A stretch of DNA of 64,000 nucleotides from Amorphochlora amoebiformis. Its lineage: Eukaryota > Cercozoa > Chlorarachniophyceae. Shown here piece by piece: positions 18,007 to 64,000 of this stretch. A program made the translations under genes and the position numbers. Location: assembly GCA_054601695.1 (NCBI GenBank), contig BAAHQB010000171.1, forward strand, positions 186,001 through 250,000, in the 5' to 3' direction. A model generated the notes under the pieces. That model made no database searches. It was not told the origin of the DNA and was given only the letters and a program-made list of their open reading frames with translations. Position 1 is the stretch's first letter. Each line of letters begins with the position of its first letter.

Positions 18007-18365
18007 GTATATATACACGAACACACCCATACGTAATTACTAATATACATGTATAAATGTATACACGTGTACATGTACATATAAAAATATAATGTAAATA
18101 AACATAAATATACACATATACATATATATATATATATATACACGAACACACCCATATGAAACTACAAATATGCATGTATATATGTATATACTATACATGT
18201 TTACTATACATGTTTAAATGTTTACATGTACATATGGATACACGAGCACACCCATAAGTAATTTCTAATATACGTGTATAAATCTATATACGTATGCATG
18301 TACATATATGCATATACACCAACACATCCATACGTAATTACTAATATGCATGTGTAAATGTATTA
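17770..18365. repeat. degenerate tandem repeat of an intron start
   Basis: Units containing CGAACACACCCATACGTAAT plus TACTAATATACATGTATAAA occur near 18010, 18140, 18240 and 18320, separated by (TA)n and ACATGTA-rich sequence. They look like duplications of the segment downstream of the exon at 17721-17761. No coding potential. Confidence 0.55.
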
Positions 18366-20390
<2,025 letters not shown>

Positions 20391-20396
20391 CTATAC

Positions 20397-21724
20397 TCAA
20401 TAAATATGGAAAACTGTACAGACACATTCACCACTCTCTAGCAAACAACCAGCAAACAAAAAGTCACCAGAAAAAGCCCTGTCCCGCACTTCCGTGACTT
20501 CCTGCTTCATTACACGCCATCCTTTCTCACTCTTCACCCGAATAACTCCAGCATTTCCTCTCTTCTCGACCACAGCGAAGTTAGCCCTAGACGGACGGAT
20601 CATGGGCGGAGGAGGAACGCGCTTTGTCGCCGTGGCGACAGCCTCCCACTTGGAAGAGCGCCTCTGTGGCTTACGCAGCAGTACGGGCGTGGGGGAGGGC
20701 TGGGGAGAGACTTTTTGATCACACGATTGGGCACAGTGACGGGCTGGATTCGACGTCGGATCCGAGCCTGGAATAGGAGTAGCTAGATGTGGGCGTAGGT
20801 GTTCTCTTGCGCTGTGGTTGCCTGTATATCTTGCAGCATGAAGCGTGCGTAGCCGATTCAATTCTCTCCAGTCCGCCTGGAGATCTTCCCGTTTCTCTGA
20901 TTGGGAGGGCTCGGCTTGAAGAGTGAAGTTGAATGGCATACCCTTGAATTTACCCTCTCTCCCAAACCACTGGCGACGGAAGCACATGGGATTCCTGCGC
21001 TGATCGGAGGGGGTAAGCGCAACGTGGAAATTTGCGACGATATCCAAAATAGTCTCACGCATCAGGATGGCCTGGTCGCTGCTGAGATGTCCATGAGTTT
21101 TGGTGAAGAGATGGAGCTTCTCTGCCATGTTTTGAAGGCTGATGGTCGCTTGGCGGATAATTTTCTGTAGGGCCCCGTACTCGCCAATCATGCGGTGAGA
21201 CAGGTTCAAGTCTGCGTAGTATTCGTACGACATGCTCGCGTTGTGTAATAGAGAACGGCGCTTGACGTGCATCGACGTAGCTCGGACTGGTTCCACTGTT
21301 CCACAGTCGCAAATACTGAAATGTTACGAGTTCCTTTAGGATATTTAACTACATTGATTATACCCGGTAATTTCGCCGGAAGGTTTATGTTGCTGAATGG
21401 AAGTTCTTCAGCAGACCTTTTTAAGCCTTCATGAGAAGAAAAATTAATCTTAGAGGATATTACATTTAAGCAAGCCATATTTAGAGCCTCTTTTATCACA
21501 TCATCATTGTTCTGTGACTTGTGTGAATCTGTTGCGGACGGTGACCGGACTTGCGGTCCTCCTCTCGTACACTTTTCCTCATAAATTCCCTTTTTCTCGT
21601 CACAACACGTGTCAATCGTCGTAGTCACTGAGCGTGACATGTATCTAGCCTGACACTCGTGACAACCCCGAGTGACCCTTCTTGACGTGGTCGACCCCGC
21701 GGCATGCACACCCTCCCCTTTCAT
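20397..21724 (-). CDS. unidentified protein, probably two exons
   Basis: A balanced-composition island, unlike its surroundings. On the minus strand an ATG at 21724 opens a frame with CHECQARY, TIDTCCDEKK and INLPAKLPG. The frame below, to a stop at 20397, contains NLSHRMIGEYGALQKIIRQA, RETILDIVANFHVAL and a basic Pro-rich region. A 68-nt intron from GT at 21363 to AG at 21296 joins the two frames in phase; staying unspliced would end the first frame at about 21206. The product would be about 419 residues by simple count of both parts. No family recognised. Its start lies 107 bp from the MAEA start on the other strand, so the two genes are divergent. Confidence 0.5.
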
Positions 21725-21830
21725 CCTTCCCCCTCTCCCCACCCCACGCCCTTGTTTCCTACACCGTCCGGATATTTTAAACTTTTTCCTTTGGTTGAAT
21801 TTTTTCGGGGGGGCGCGATGGTGGTTTAGG
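21725..21830. promoter_or_regulatory. probable shared promoter of a divergent gene pair
   Basis: A GC- and pyrimidine-rich stretch between the minus-strand ATG (21724) and the plus-strand MAEA ATG (21831). It holds CCTTCCCCCTCTCCCCACCC and an upstream ATG at 21818 that stops after three codons (ATG GTG GTT TAG), just before the chosen start. No TATA box or named motif is claimed. Confidence 0.4.
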
Positions 21831-39852
<18,022 letters not shown>

Positions 39853-39857
39853 GTAAT

Positions 39858-39888
<31 letters not shown>

Positions 39889-40045
39889 CATACATATATG
39901 TATATACGTATATGCATACACATAGAATATCTATATATATATATATATATATATATATCTAATTATATATCATTGTATATGTATAATATATATATATATA
40001 TACGTATGTTATATATATATATATATGGAATATATATATATACAC

Positions 40046-40077
<32 letters not shown>

Positions 40078-40144
40078 GTATGAACATTCATACATATATT
40101 GCATACGAGCAAATATTACAACAGGTTACATATTGGAGTATATA

Positions 40145-40220
<76 letters not shown>

Positions 40221-40259
40221 ATATGTATATACACTACATCCATATATTTAAATACAATA

Positions 40260-40296
<37 letters not shown>

Positions 40297-40491
40297 TAAT
40301 AACCATATAACAGCATAAAAATATGTATATATAGTATATACATATATACATATACATATATATATATATATAAATCTTACACATTTAGATAATACATATA
40401 CTTTGTGTCTACCTATATACATATATATATATATATGCTATGTGTATATAAATTATATATGTATATATATATATATGTATATATCTATTCA

Positions 40492-40532
<41 letters not shown>

Positions 40533-40578
40533 CATATGTGTGTATTATATTGATAATAATTATACATATTATATAGCA

Positions 40579-40617
<39 letters not shown>

Positions 40618-40773
40618 GTGTATATATATGTATAAATATATATATAATATATATATATATGTATATGTAGATGTGTGTATGTATGTGTATTAGTATGTGT
40701 ATACATGCAACACATGTACGAAAATATATAAACTAGCGTGCATAAGCGTATACATAAATATATATATAGTACG

Positions 40774-40806
<33 letters not shown>

Positions 40807-40905
40807 ATTTATTATATATATATGTAAACATTATATATATAAATATATATTATTTGTACTATAATTTACATACATTCATACATACATATATACATATATA
40901 CATAT

Positions 40906-40967
<62 letters not shown>

Positions 40968-40998
40968 TTTGTATATACATATATATATTATATACCTC

Positions 40999-41032
<34 letters not shown>

Positions 41033-41084
41033 TTACATGTATATATACATTATAATATATATATATATATATTTAATTATTTAT

Positions 41085-41115
<31 letters not shown>

Positions 41116-41145
41116 TATCTGTATATATACAATATATATATATAT
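39853..41145. repeat. (TA)n intergenic DNA
   Basis: (TA)n and ATACATACATA-type sequence downstream of MAEA. One unique island at 40085-40139 (CATACGAGCAAATATTACAA, then CAG|GTTACATATTGGA) is splice-like but too short to interpret. No polyadenylation signal could be singled out because AATAAA-like words are everywhere. Confidence 0.75.
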
Positions 41146-41419
41146 ATATATCATAGAACAAGATGTTTCAAGCGGATTTATCCAGCTTATCGATCGAAAA
41201 AGTCGAAAAAGTCGCTAGTATCCAAGTATATCCAGATATCTTGATATTTTTATATCTGGGATATATACTCTAGATATTAGATATCTGTATTCATTCAATG
41301 ATGTAATCTAGGTAATATTATGAAATATCGCTTAGATGCCGTATCTAGCGTGTGATTGCATTGGTTACAACGGTATCATAGTTGTCACAAGATTCTGTAG
41401 AATTATCGATATACTTGGT

Positions 41420-41477
<58 letters not shown>

Positions 41478-41526
41478 CAGATGTGACATGGCCCCGGAGT
41501 GACTTAGTCATATCATATGATACACT

Positions 41527-41586
<60 letters not shown>

Positions 41587-41815
41587 TGTGACATGGCCCC
41601 GTAGTGACTACTTGATATATATATACACACACACATACACATACATATCCAGATATATATATCAGATGTGAATCATGTGATATGGCCCCGGAGTGACTTA
41701 GTCAGATCATATGATATACTTGATATATATATATATATATACATATATATATCCAGATATATATATCAGATGTGATATGGCCCCGGAGTGACTTAGTCAG
41801 ATCATATGATATACT

Positions 41816-41865
<50 letters not shown>

Positions 41866-42415
41866 TGTGACATGGCCCCGGAGTGACTTAGTCATATAAT
41901 ATACTTGATATATATATATATATATACGTATATATATATATATATATATCAGATGTGACATGGCCCCGGAGTGACTTACTAGACTTAAACAGATCATATG
42001 ATGATTCATATGATATCCGTATATCTAGATATTAGATATCTTAGATATCAGGCATTATTATCATCTAAATGATGATTAGAGACGATGATGATGAGTTAAG
42101 TACGTCTAATACCCGCAAGTATTTCATAGCCATTGCAGAAAATTTTGAAATGCCACGTGACATTCTGTCACGCAGGGTGACACACACGACCGGGCAGGCC
42201 ATGTACGTTGTCGGTTTGAATCATAATTAATTAAAACTTTAAGTATGTCTTAATATGTTGAAAAAATCATCAGGAAAACCATTTTCATGCCGATTAATTA
42301 ATTAAAATATTTTTCTAAGATTTATGATTGACATGTATAACTAGTATAAATTAGTCCCGCACAATTGATGCTATGCTACGCTATGCACTCAGACACATAC
42401 AAGCTATTTTGAACC
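41146..42415 (+). other. CTAG-rich unique DNA with six copies of a splice-bounded 18-nt core
   Basis: 41336-41418 is an open stretch ([18 protein letters not shown]...IIDIL) ending before GTATAC. Six copies of TTCAG or ATCAG, then ATGTGACATGGCCCCGGA|GTGACTTAGTCA, lie near 41481, 41584, 41664, 41768, 41862 and 41951, with (TA)n between. In the phase left by 41418 the core reads DVTWPR. It may be a small exon and its copies. Flanks 41150-41330 and 42000-42400 are unique, with GATATC/CTAG words and no clear gene. Confidence 0.35.
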
Positions 42416-42439
42416 GTGGCCAGTGGGTGTAGATTAAGG

Positions 42440-42662
42440 CCTACCAGGGTTAGGGTTAGGGTTAGGGTTAGGGTTAGGGTTAGGGTTAGGGTTAGGGTTA
42501 GAGGGTTAGGGTTAGGGTTAGGGTTAGGGTTAGGGTTAGGATCAGATTATTCAGCATGTCTTAGTCCTAGGACCATTGACTCCTCCACAGGGGAGGTTAG
42601 GGTTAGGGTTAGGGTTAGGGTTAGGGTTAGAGGGTTAGGGTTAGGGTTAGGGTTAGGGTTAG
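42440..42662 (+). repeat. telomeric repeat with one D element
   Basis: TTAGGG on the plus strand with a D copy at 42539-42596, truncated after GACTCCTCCACAGG. It lies just 3' of the TrmH-family stop codon, so it is outside that gene's introns. Confidence 0.85.
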
Positions 42663-42673
42663 ATATCACAGTA

Positions 42674-51544
<8,871 letters not shown>

Positions 51545-51636
51545 CTGGAATTTGCGATTTATTATTGTTTAATTTTTCGGGCGGAAACGTAGGGGGGGGG
51601 AGCGGGTTGAGTTCTCGTTGAAGAGATAGCTGTGTT

Positions 51637-51639
<3 letters not shown>

Positions 51640-51699
<60 letters not shown>

Positions 51700-51799
51700 G
51701 TATATGTATGTGAGTATATATGTTTGAATATGTGGGTATTTGTGTTTAGATATATGTCTGTGTATGTGTCTGTAGATGTGTTATCTGTGTGTATGTATT

Positions 51800-51885
<86 letters not shown>

Positions 51886-52236
51886 CATGTATGCATACGT
51901 AAATACATATATATATATATACATATATGTTATATATAAATATATATAAGATACATGTATACCTACATAATACAAACATATATAAAAGTACACCTAATTT
52001 GTTTTATATATATACTTGTATATATATTATGTGTATGTAAATATACGTAAATTTATGTACACATATATATATATATATATATATTATACATTACATATAT
52101 ATATATATATATATATATATGCATATATATATATATATGTATACAAAGAATACATATATATATATATGTATATAATGTATATATACTATATATAATATAT
52201 ATATATATATATATATGTATATATGTGCATATATAA

Positions 52237-52300
<64 letters not shown>

Positions 52301-52307
52301 CATATAT

Positions 52308-52346
<39 letters not shown>

Positions 52347-52367
52347 ATATATATATACATATGAGAA

Positions 52368-52417
<50 letters not shown>

Positions 52418-52424
52418 GATATAC
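51640..52424. repeat. (TA)n DNA
   Basis: (TA)n and TGTGTATGT-type sequence between the first recognised TrmH-family exon and the zinc-finger exons on the same strand. The missing N-terminal exon of the methyltransferase should lie here or beyond; I could not identify it. Confidence 0.75.
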
Positions 52425-52478
52425 CAAGCGTCGTTTGTGTTTTTTGCCGTCGAGGTGAATACGTAACACTTCTTCGCT

Positions 52479-52516
<38 letters not shown>

Positions 52517-52518
52517 GT

Positions 52519-52616
<98 letters not shown>

Positions 52617-52632
52617 TATTATATATTTATAT

Positions 52633-52679
<47 letters not shown>

Positions 52680-52720
52680 CATGCAACGATGTATTAAACA
52701 TGTATATCGATGTAATAAAA

Positions 52721-52773
<53 letters not shown>

Positions 52774-52801
52774 AATGTACACACACACACGTATATAGTT
52801 A

Positions 52802-52870
<69 letters not shown>

Positions 52871-52907
52871 TTCATGTATTTTACACATACACCATATGTA
52901 CGTATAA

Positions 52908-52983
<76 letters not shown>

Positions 52984-53023
52984 CACATACACACACATAT
53001 ATATGTAAATATATATATGTGTT

Positions 53024-53090
<67 letters not shown>

Positions 53091-53094
53091 CATA

Positions 53095-53136
<42 letters not shown>

Positions 53137-53226
53137 ATATAAGTACACATACTTTTTTAAATATATCATTTTACATACGAATATTACGTTCGACAATAAA
53201 TCCCACAAACTTCACACCTCCGAAAT
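52425..53226 (-). CDS. two exons encoding a U1/matrin-type C2H2 zinc finger
   Basis: Minus-strand exons 53226-53188 (ATAG|...|GTAATA) and 52476-52425 (ATAAG|...|GTATAT) join in phase 2 to give [20 protein letters not shown] followed by DGKKHKRRL. The spacing is C-x2-C-x12-H-x5-H with the HL-x-GKKH signature, which defines U1C/matrin/JAZ-type fingers found in RNA-binding and splicing proteins (established). Joining two exons is needed to complete the finger, which supports both. The rest of the gene is not identified. It is on the same strand and just upstream of the TrmH-family exons, but I see no evidence that they are one gene. The intron is (TA)n with CACACA and a CT/GA run. Confidence 0.7.
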
Positions 53227-53630
53227 CTATTTCTCTTCCCCCCCCCCCTGGATCCCGGTCCCCCCCCCCCCATTCCCCTCACCAGGTACCCTACTCCCAC
53301 CCCCACCACGCACCCGACCATCACGCCTACCCCCACCGACCTACTGCATAATTGAAAATTAATTCTAATTAAATTTTCGGCTCTCGTTTAGAAGCGAGGG
53401 CCAACGGGGACAATGGTGTGTGAGGATAGAGCTACGGATGAGGAATGGTGTGGAGGGGGGGAGAGGGGGGGGGGGGGGGGGGAAGAGGGTCGGCGGGAAA
53501 CGCGACAAATAATTCTGACGACCCGATATTTTAATTTGATTCTTTAAAATATTTGAAACGGCTTGTTAAGATTTCCCAATACACCTTTCAATGGTTCCAT
53601 TTCCCCCAATATGCTTCTGTTTAAGACATT
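53227..53630. other. GC-rich unique DNA with poly-C and poly-G runs
   Basis: Runs of C and G at 53240-53272 and 53455-53482 flank balanced-composition sequence. 53350-53367 contains ATTGAAAATTAATTCTAA, identical over 18 bases to the core of the 8.4-10.4 kb array; the AT richness makes chance plausible. No open frame was accepted. Confidence 0.4.
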
Positions 53631-53918
53631 TTAGACTATGTTAGCCGGTATGTTGAGGACTTGATGATATGCTCGCATCTGCGTTACCAGCTTGAACACA
53701 ATTTCTTCTCTCACACCCCTGGGGGGGAAAGTGTCTCCGACATTTGGTCTCATCGGCTTGTCTGTAGCCTTCCATCGGTCCCTCGCACTGACAAGATCTT
53801 GCAACACTAAGCCTGTAAATCGACTCATATTTGGTACGATTGTCGGTTTCGTCATCACAATATCATCGTTTTGTTGGGTGTCCTGCGAGAGGTTCAGGGG
53901 GGAATCTAGGGTATTCAT
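53631..53918 (-). CDS. unidentified small open frame
   Basis: An ATG at 53918 opens 95 codons to TAA in balanced-composition DNA. Segments include VLQDLVSARDRWKATDKPMR and VREEIVFKLVTQMRAYHQVL. It looks like real coding sequence (varied composition, amphipathic helices), but I recognise no family. A CTCTCGCAG acceptor inside the first codons means it could instead be an internal or last exon. A loose resemblance of its REEIVFKLVTQMRA to RETILDIVANFHVA in the 20.4-21.7 kb gene is noted but not relied on. Confidence 0.45.
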   Translation of the reverse strand: MNTLDSPLNLSQDTQQNDDIVMTKPTIVPNMSRFTGLVLQDLVSARDRWKATDKPMRPNVGDTFPPRGVREEIVFKLVTQMRAYHQVLNIPANIV

Positions 53919-53989
53919 TCACACGCAGGAAAACACATGTAGACGTGGAGAGAGATTCTCATACATGAGAAGACGGCATTCGAAGCATA

Positions 53990-54330
53990 TACATATTCAG
54001 ATTGTTTAAATTCGAATCTGACATTCAATCATACACATGTTCAGATTGCTTTGATTCGATCTTGAAATTCAACCACACACATGTTCAGATTGCTTTGATT
54101 CGATTTTGAAATTCAATCATACACTTGTTCAGATTGCTTTAATTCGATCTTGAAATTCAGTCATACACATGTTCAGATTGCTTTAATTCGATCTTGAAAT
54201 TCAACCATACACCTAGATACACATGTTCAGATTGCTTTGATTCGATCTTGAAATTCAACCATACACATGTTCAGATTGCTTTAATTCGATTTTGAAATTC
54301 AATCATACACATATTCAGATTGTCTCAAGC
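53990..54330 (+). repeat. tandem repeat of about 44-52 bp
   Basis: About eight units of ACATGTTCAGATTGCTTTGA, then TTCGATCTTGAAATTCAA(C/T)C, between 53990 and 54330. The first and last are truncated or diverged (ATATTCAGATTG). One unit carries an extra ACCTAGATAC. Balanced composition; no conserved frame. Confidence 0.85.
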
Positions 54331-61008
<6,678 letters not shown>

Positions 61009-61297
61009 GTGAGTCTATTGTGAGTATGTGTATTTATGTAGATATATATATATATATATGTATATATATGTATATATATATATATATGTATATAATATAT
61101 GTGTGTGTGTGAGTGGATACTTATACTTTTACATATAAACATATATATATATATATATATAATAGAATATATATTTTTATATTATATACATATATATATA
61201 TATATATATTTGTATACATACATATATATATATATATATATTACATATATATATATATGATTTAGCAAAATATGTATAGGCACATATATAAATAAAC

Positions 61298-61356
<59 letters not shown>

Positions 61357-61504
61357 GGAAGTAAAATATGTATAAATAAATACTATAATTGTGAATGAAA
61401 ATATAACGTATATTTACATATAAATACATAAATACATATGTATATATATATATATATGTATTATATATATATATATGTATGGTATGTACAATATATATAT
61501 ATAT

Positions 61505-61900
61505 ATATATACCATTTTTTTTCGAATTTCAGCTCTCTCTCTCGCTTGATCTCTCTCTCTCTCTCTAGCGCTCTCTCGTTCGCCCTCTCTCTCTCGCTCG
61601 CTCTCTTCTCTCGCCGCCCTCTCTCTCTCTCTCGCTCGCTCTCTCTGCTCTCTCTCTCTCTCGCTCGATCTCTCTGCTCTCTCTCTCGCTCGCTCTCTCA
61701 GTTCTCTCTCTCTCTCGCCCGCTCTCTCTGCGCTCTCTCTCTCTCTCTGCGCTCTCTCTCTCTCTGCGCTCTCTCTCTCGCTCGTTCTTTCTGCTCTCTC
61801 TCTCTCTCTGCTCTCTCTCGCCGCTCTCTCTGCTCTCTCTGTCTCTCTCTCGCTCTATTTACCTCCCCTCCCTCTCTCAAACCCGTACACACTCCATCCC
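61505..61900 (+). repeat. (CT)n-rich low-complexity DNA behind a strong acceptor-like site
   Basis: CCATTTTTTTTCGAATTTCAG is followed by about 350 bp of CTCTCTCGCTCGCTCTCTCT variants. The Ser/Leu/Ala frame on plus and the Arg/Glu frame on minus are both open because of the repeat. It may be an intron pyrimidine tract rather than coding. Confidence 0.6.
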
Positions 61901-61929
61901 CCTCTCCTTCCTCAACTGCTATACAACCC

Positions 61930-62160
61930 TATCGCGAACCCTAACCCTAACCCTAACCCTAACCCTAACCCTAACCCATCGCGCCCACACCACTATCTGC
62001 TGTTATCCCTAACAGCACTATAGCCCCACTCTGTGAAAGAGTCAATGGTCCTCGGACTAAGACATGCTGAATAATCTGATCCTAACCCTAACCCTAACCC
62101 TAACCCTAACCCTAACCCTAACCCAAAACTGTCATCCAAATAGTCCAGCAGACCCTAACC
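61930..62160 (-). repeat. telomeric repeat with a D element
   Basis: CCCTAA with a D copy at 61978-62082(-), truncated near ACCACTATCTGCTGTTATCC. Confidence 0.9.
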
Positions 62161-62199
62161 CTAATCATTAACCCCAACGCTAACCCTAAAGCTAACCCT

Positions 62200-62395
62200 A
62201 ACGGTAGTATTATTAGGTAAAAAAACAGGTAATATTGTTATTTAGTAAAAAATAGGTAATATTATTCAGTATAATATCACCGTTTTTTACTGAATAATAT
62301 CACCGTTTTTTACTGAATAATATTACCTGATATTATTCAGTAAAAAACGGTGATATTATTCGGTAAAAAACGGTGATATGTTGTTCAGTAAACGT
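62200..62395. repeat. large imperfect palindrome of 28-bp units
   Basis: ACCGTTTTTTACTGAATAAT units on the left (62279-62330) face ATTATTCAGTAAAAAACGGT units on the right (62333-62380) around a centre near 62331 (TATTACCTGATATTATT). Degenerate units extend left to about 62205. The transcript or single strand could form a hairpin with arms of 50 bp or more. No open frame. Confidence 0.8.
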
Positions 62396-62414
62396 GAGCG
62401 AACACCAGATTCAG

Positions 62415-62495
62415 CGCCCTCGGAGCGCATTGCGAATTGATACGTCGCCGTCACAAACACTCCCTTGCTTTAGGAGGCTTGAGAGCTCTCCGATG
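62415..62495 (+). CDS. possible exon of an unidentified gene
   Basis: Between GATTCAG and GTGAGAAG an open stretch with phases 2 in and 2 out reads ALGAHCELIRRRHKHSLA then LGGLRALR. Balanced composition in an otherwise repetitive area supports coding. Phase does not match the exon at 60964-61008 directly. No family recognised. Confidence 0.35.
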
Positions 62496-62504
62496 GTGAG
62501 AAGG

Positions 62505-62751
62505 GAAAAAAAAAAAAAAAGTTGAAAAAAAAAAAAAACAAGATTGAATTAGAGATTTCAGATTTCAGATTTCAGAGAGAGATAGAGATACAGAGATTAG
62601 AGCGAGATTTTCTGAGGGAGAGAAAGATTAGGGGCGCGCGATTTGAGGAAAGATTAGAGCGAGATATGAGAGAGAAAGCTTAGAGCGATGATTGTTTTTG
62701 AGAGAGAGAGAGGGGGGGGGGGGGGTGGGGGGATAGGATAGGGTGAGAGAG

Positions 62752-62827
<76 letters not shown>

Positions 62828-62960
62828 TGATAGGATGAGAGAGAGGGGAGGGAGAGAATAGGATGAGAGAGAGAGAGAGAGAGGATAGGGTGGAGAGAGG
62901 AAGAGAGAGAGGAAGAGAGAGAGAAGAGAGAGAGAGAAAGAGCGAGAGAGAATTTTTTTT
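62505..62960 (+). repeat. purine-rich (GA)n low-complexity DNA
   Basis: Poly-A runs, then GAGAGAGA-rich sequence with poly-G. Nothing coding was seen. Confidence 0.8.
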
Positions 62961-63041
62961 TTTTAATATATATCTATATATGTAGATATGTAAATATATC
63001 TATATATGTAGATACGTAAATATATCTATATGTATATATAC

Positions 63042-63375
<334 letters not shown>

Positions 63376-63399
63376 ACATATCAGAATCTGTAATATCTC

Positions 63400-64000
63400 A
63401 CATATGTTGTGTGTATATATGTTGTATATGTATGTATGTATGTTATGTGTATGTATGTATGTATGTATGTATGTATGTATGTATGTGCGTGTGTATGTAT
63501 GCATGTATGTATATGTGTATGTATGTATGTACGTATGTGTATGTATGTATGTGTATGTATGTATATGTATGTATGTATGTGTGTATGTATGTATGTATGT
63601 GCGTGTGTATGTATGTATGTATGTATGTATGTATTGTATGTAAGTGTGTATATATGATGTATGCATGTATGTATGTGTATGTATGCGTATGTAAGTATGT
63701 ATGTGTATGTATGTGTATGTATGTATGTATGTATTATGCATGTATGTATGTGTATGTATGTGTATGTATATGTGCATGTATGTGTGTGTGTATGTATGTG
63801 TATGTGTATGTGTGTGTGTATGTGTATGTATGTGTGTATGGATGTGTATGTGTGTATGTGTGTATTTGTATGGATGTGTGTGTGTATGTATGTATGTATT
63901 TGTATGTATGTGTGTATGTATGTATGTATTATGTATGTATGTGTGTATATATGTATGTATGTGTATGTATGTATGTATGCATGTATGTATGTATGTATGC
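63400..64000 (+). repeat. (GTAT)n microsatellite
   Basis: About 600 bp of GTATGTATGTAT with GTGT and GCAT variants, continuing to the window edge. The Tyr-Val/Cys-Met frames are repeat artefacts. Confidence 0.9.

Noticed and set aside
20397-21296. The 299-codon minus-strand frame taken as a complete protein starting at 21296
   Set aside because: It would start at GTG with coding-like sequence continuing upstream in another frame; a 68-nt intron joining both frames is more likely.
61511-61944. Ser/Leu/Ala frame over the CT-rich tract and Arg/Glu frame on the opposite strand
   Set aside because: Low-complexity repeat open on both strands with no recognisable domain.

Overview
This window is nuclear DNA of a eukaryote. 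It has spliceosomal introns, a vertebrate-type telomeric repeat (TTAGGG/CCCTAA) in many interstitial blocks, and very long (TA)n tracts. I cannot name the organism. Short exons, simple-repeat introns and at least two GC-AG introns suggest a protist or alga. Most long open frames are not genes: they are (TA)n read as Tyr-Ile or telomeric repeat read as Gly-Leu. The real coding sequence is small exons (18-400 nt) hidden between the repeats. I found them by looking for AG|exon|GT islands, checking reading phase across every junction, and comparing the joined peptides with families I know.

Layout. (1) 0.3-6 kb: exon islands of unidentified genes around a telomeric block (1.8-3.7 kb). (2) 6.0-7.7 kb: a 189-bp higher-order repeat and a unique CTAG-rich stretch. 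(3) 8.4-14.5 kb, minus strand: a two-finger C2H2 gene whose last exon is followed by about 20 tandem copies of its own 3' end. (4) 15-18.4 kb: isolated plus-strand exon islands and a 13-fold CACGTG array. (5) 20.4-21.7 kb, minus: an unidentified gene, head to head with (6) 21831-39852, plus: an 18-kb MAEA/FYV10/GID9 orthologue (GID/CTLH ubiquitin ligase). Of it, 23 exons are resolved with consistent phase and one or two are missing between 25.0 and 27.8 kb. (7) 41.1-42.4 kb: CTAG-rich islands and a tandem repeat. (8) 42674-51544, minus: a TrmH/SpoU-family RNA 2'-O-methyltransferase with 16 phase-consistent exons. (9) 52.4-53.2 kb, minus: two exons forming a U1/matrin-type zinc finger. (10) 55.7-61.0 kb, plus: exons of an unidentified Ser/Arg-rich protein with an 11-residue repeat. 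(11) 61.5-64 kb: CT/GA-rich DNA, a large palindrome and a (GTAT)n microsatellite.

Three system-level observations stand out. First, telomeric repeat arrays act as intron sequence here: GT/GC donors and AG acceptors abut TTAGGG or CCCTAA repeats directly in several genes. Second, a dispersed element of up to about 190 bp (called 'D', 23 copies) always has one fixed end joined to TTAGGG repeats in one orientation and a variably truncated other end. This is what reverse transcription primed by a telomeric G-strand would leave. Third, partial exon copies follow a polarity rule: truncated copies upstream of an intact exon keep the acceptor and exon head, and copies downstream keep the exon tail and donor. 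Introns therefore seem to grow by tandem duplication of their own splice borders between (TA)n tracts.
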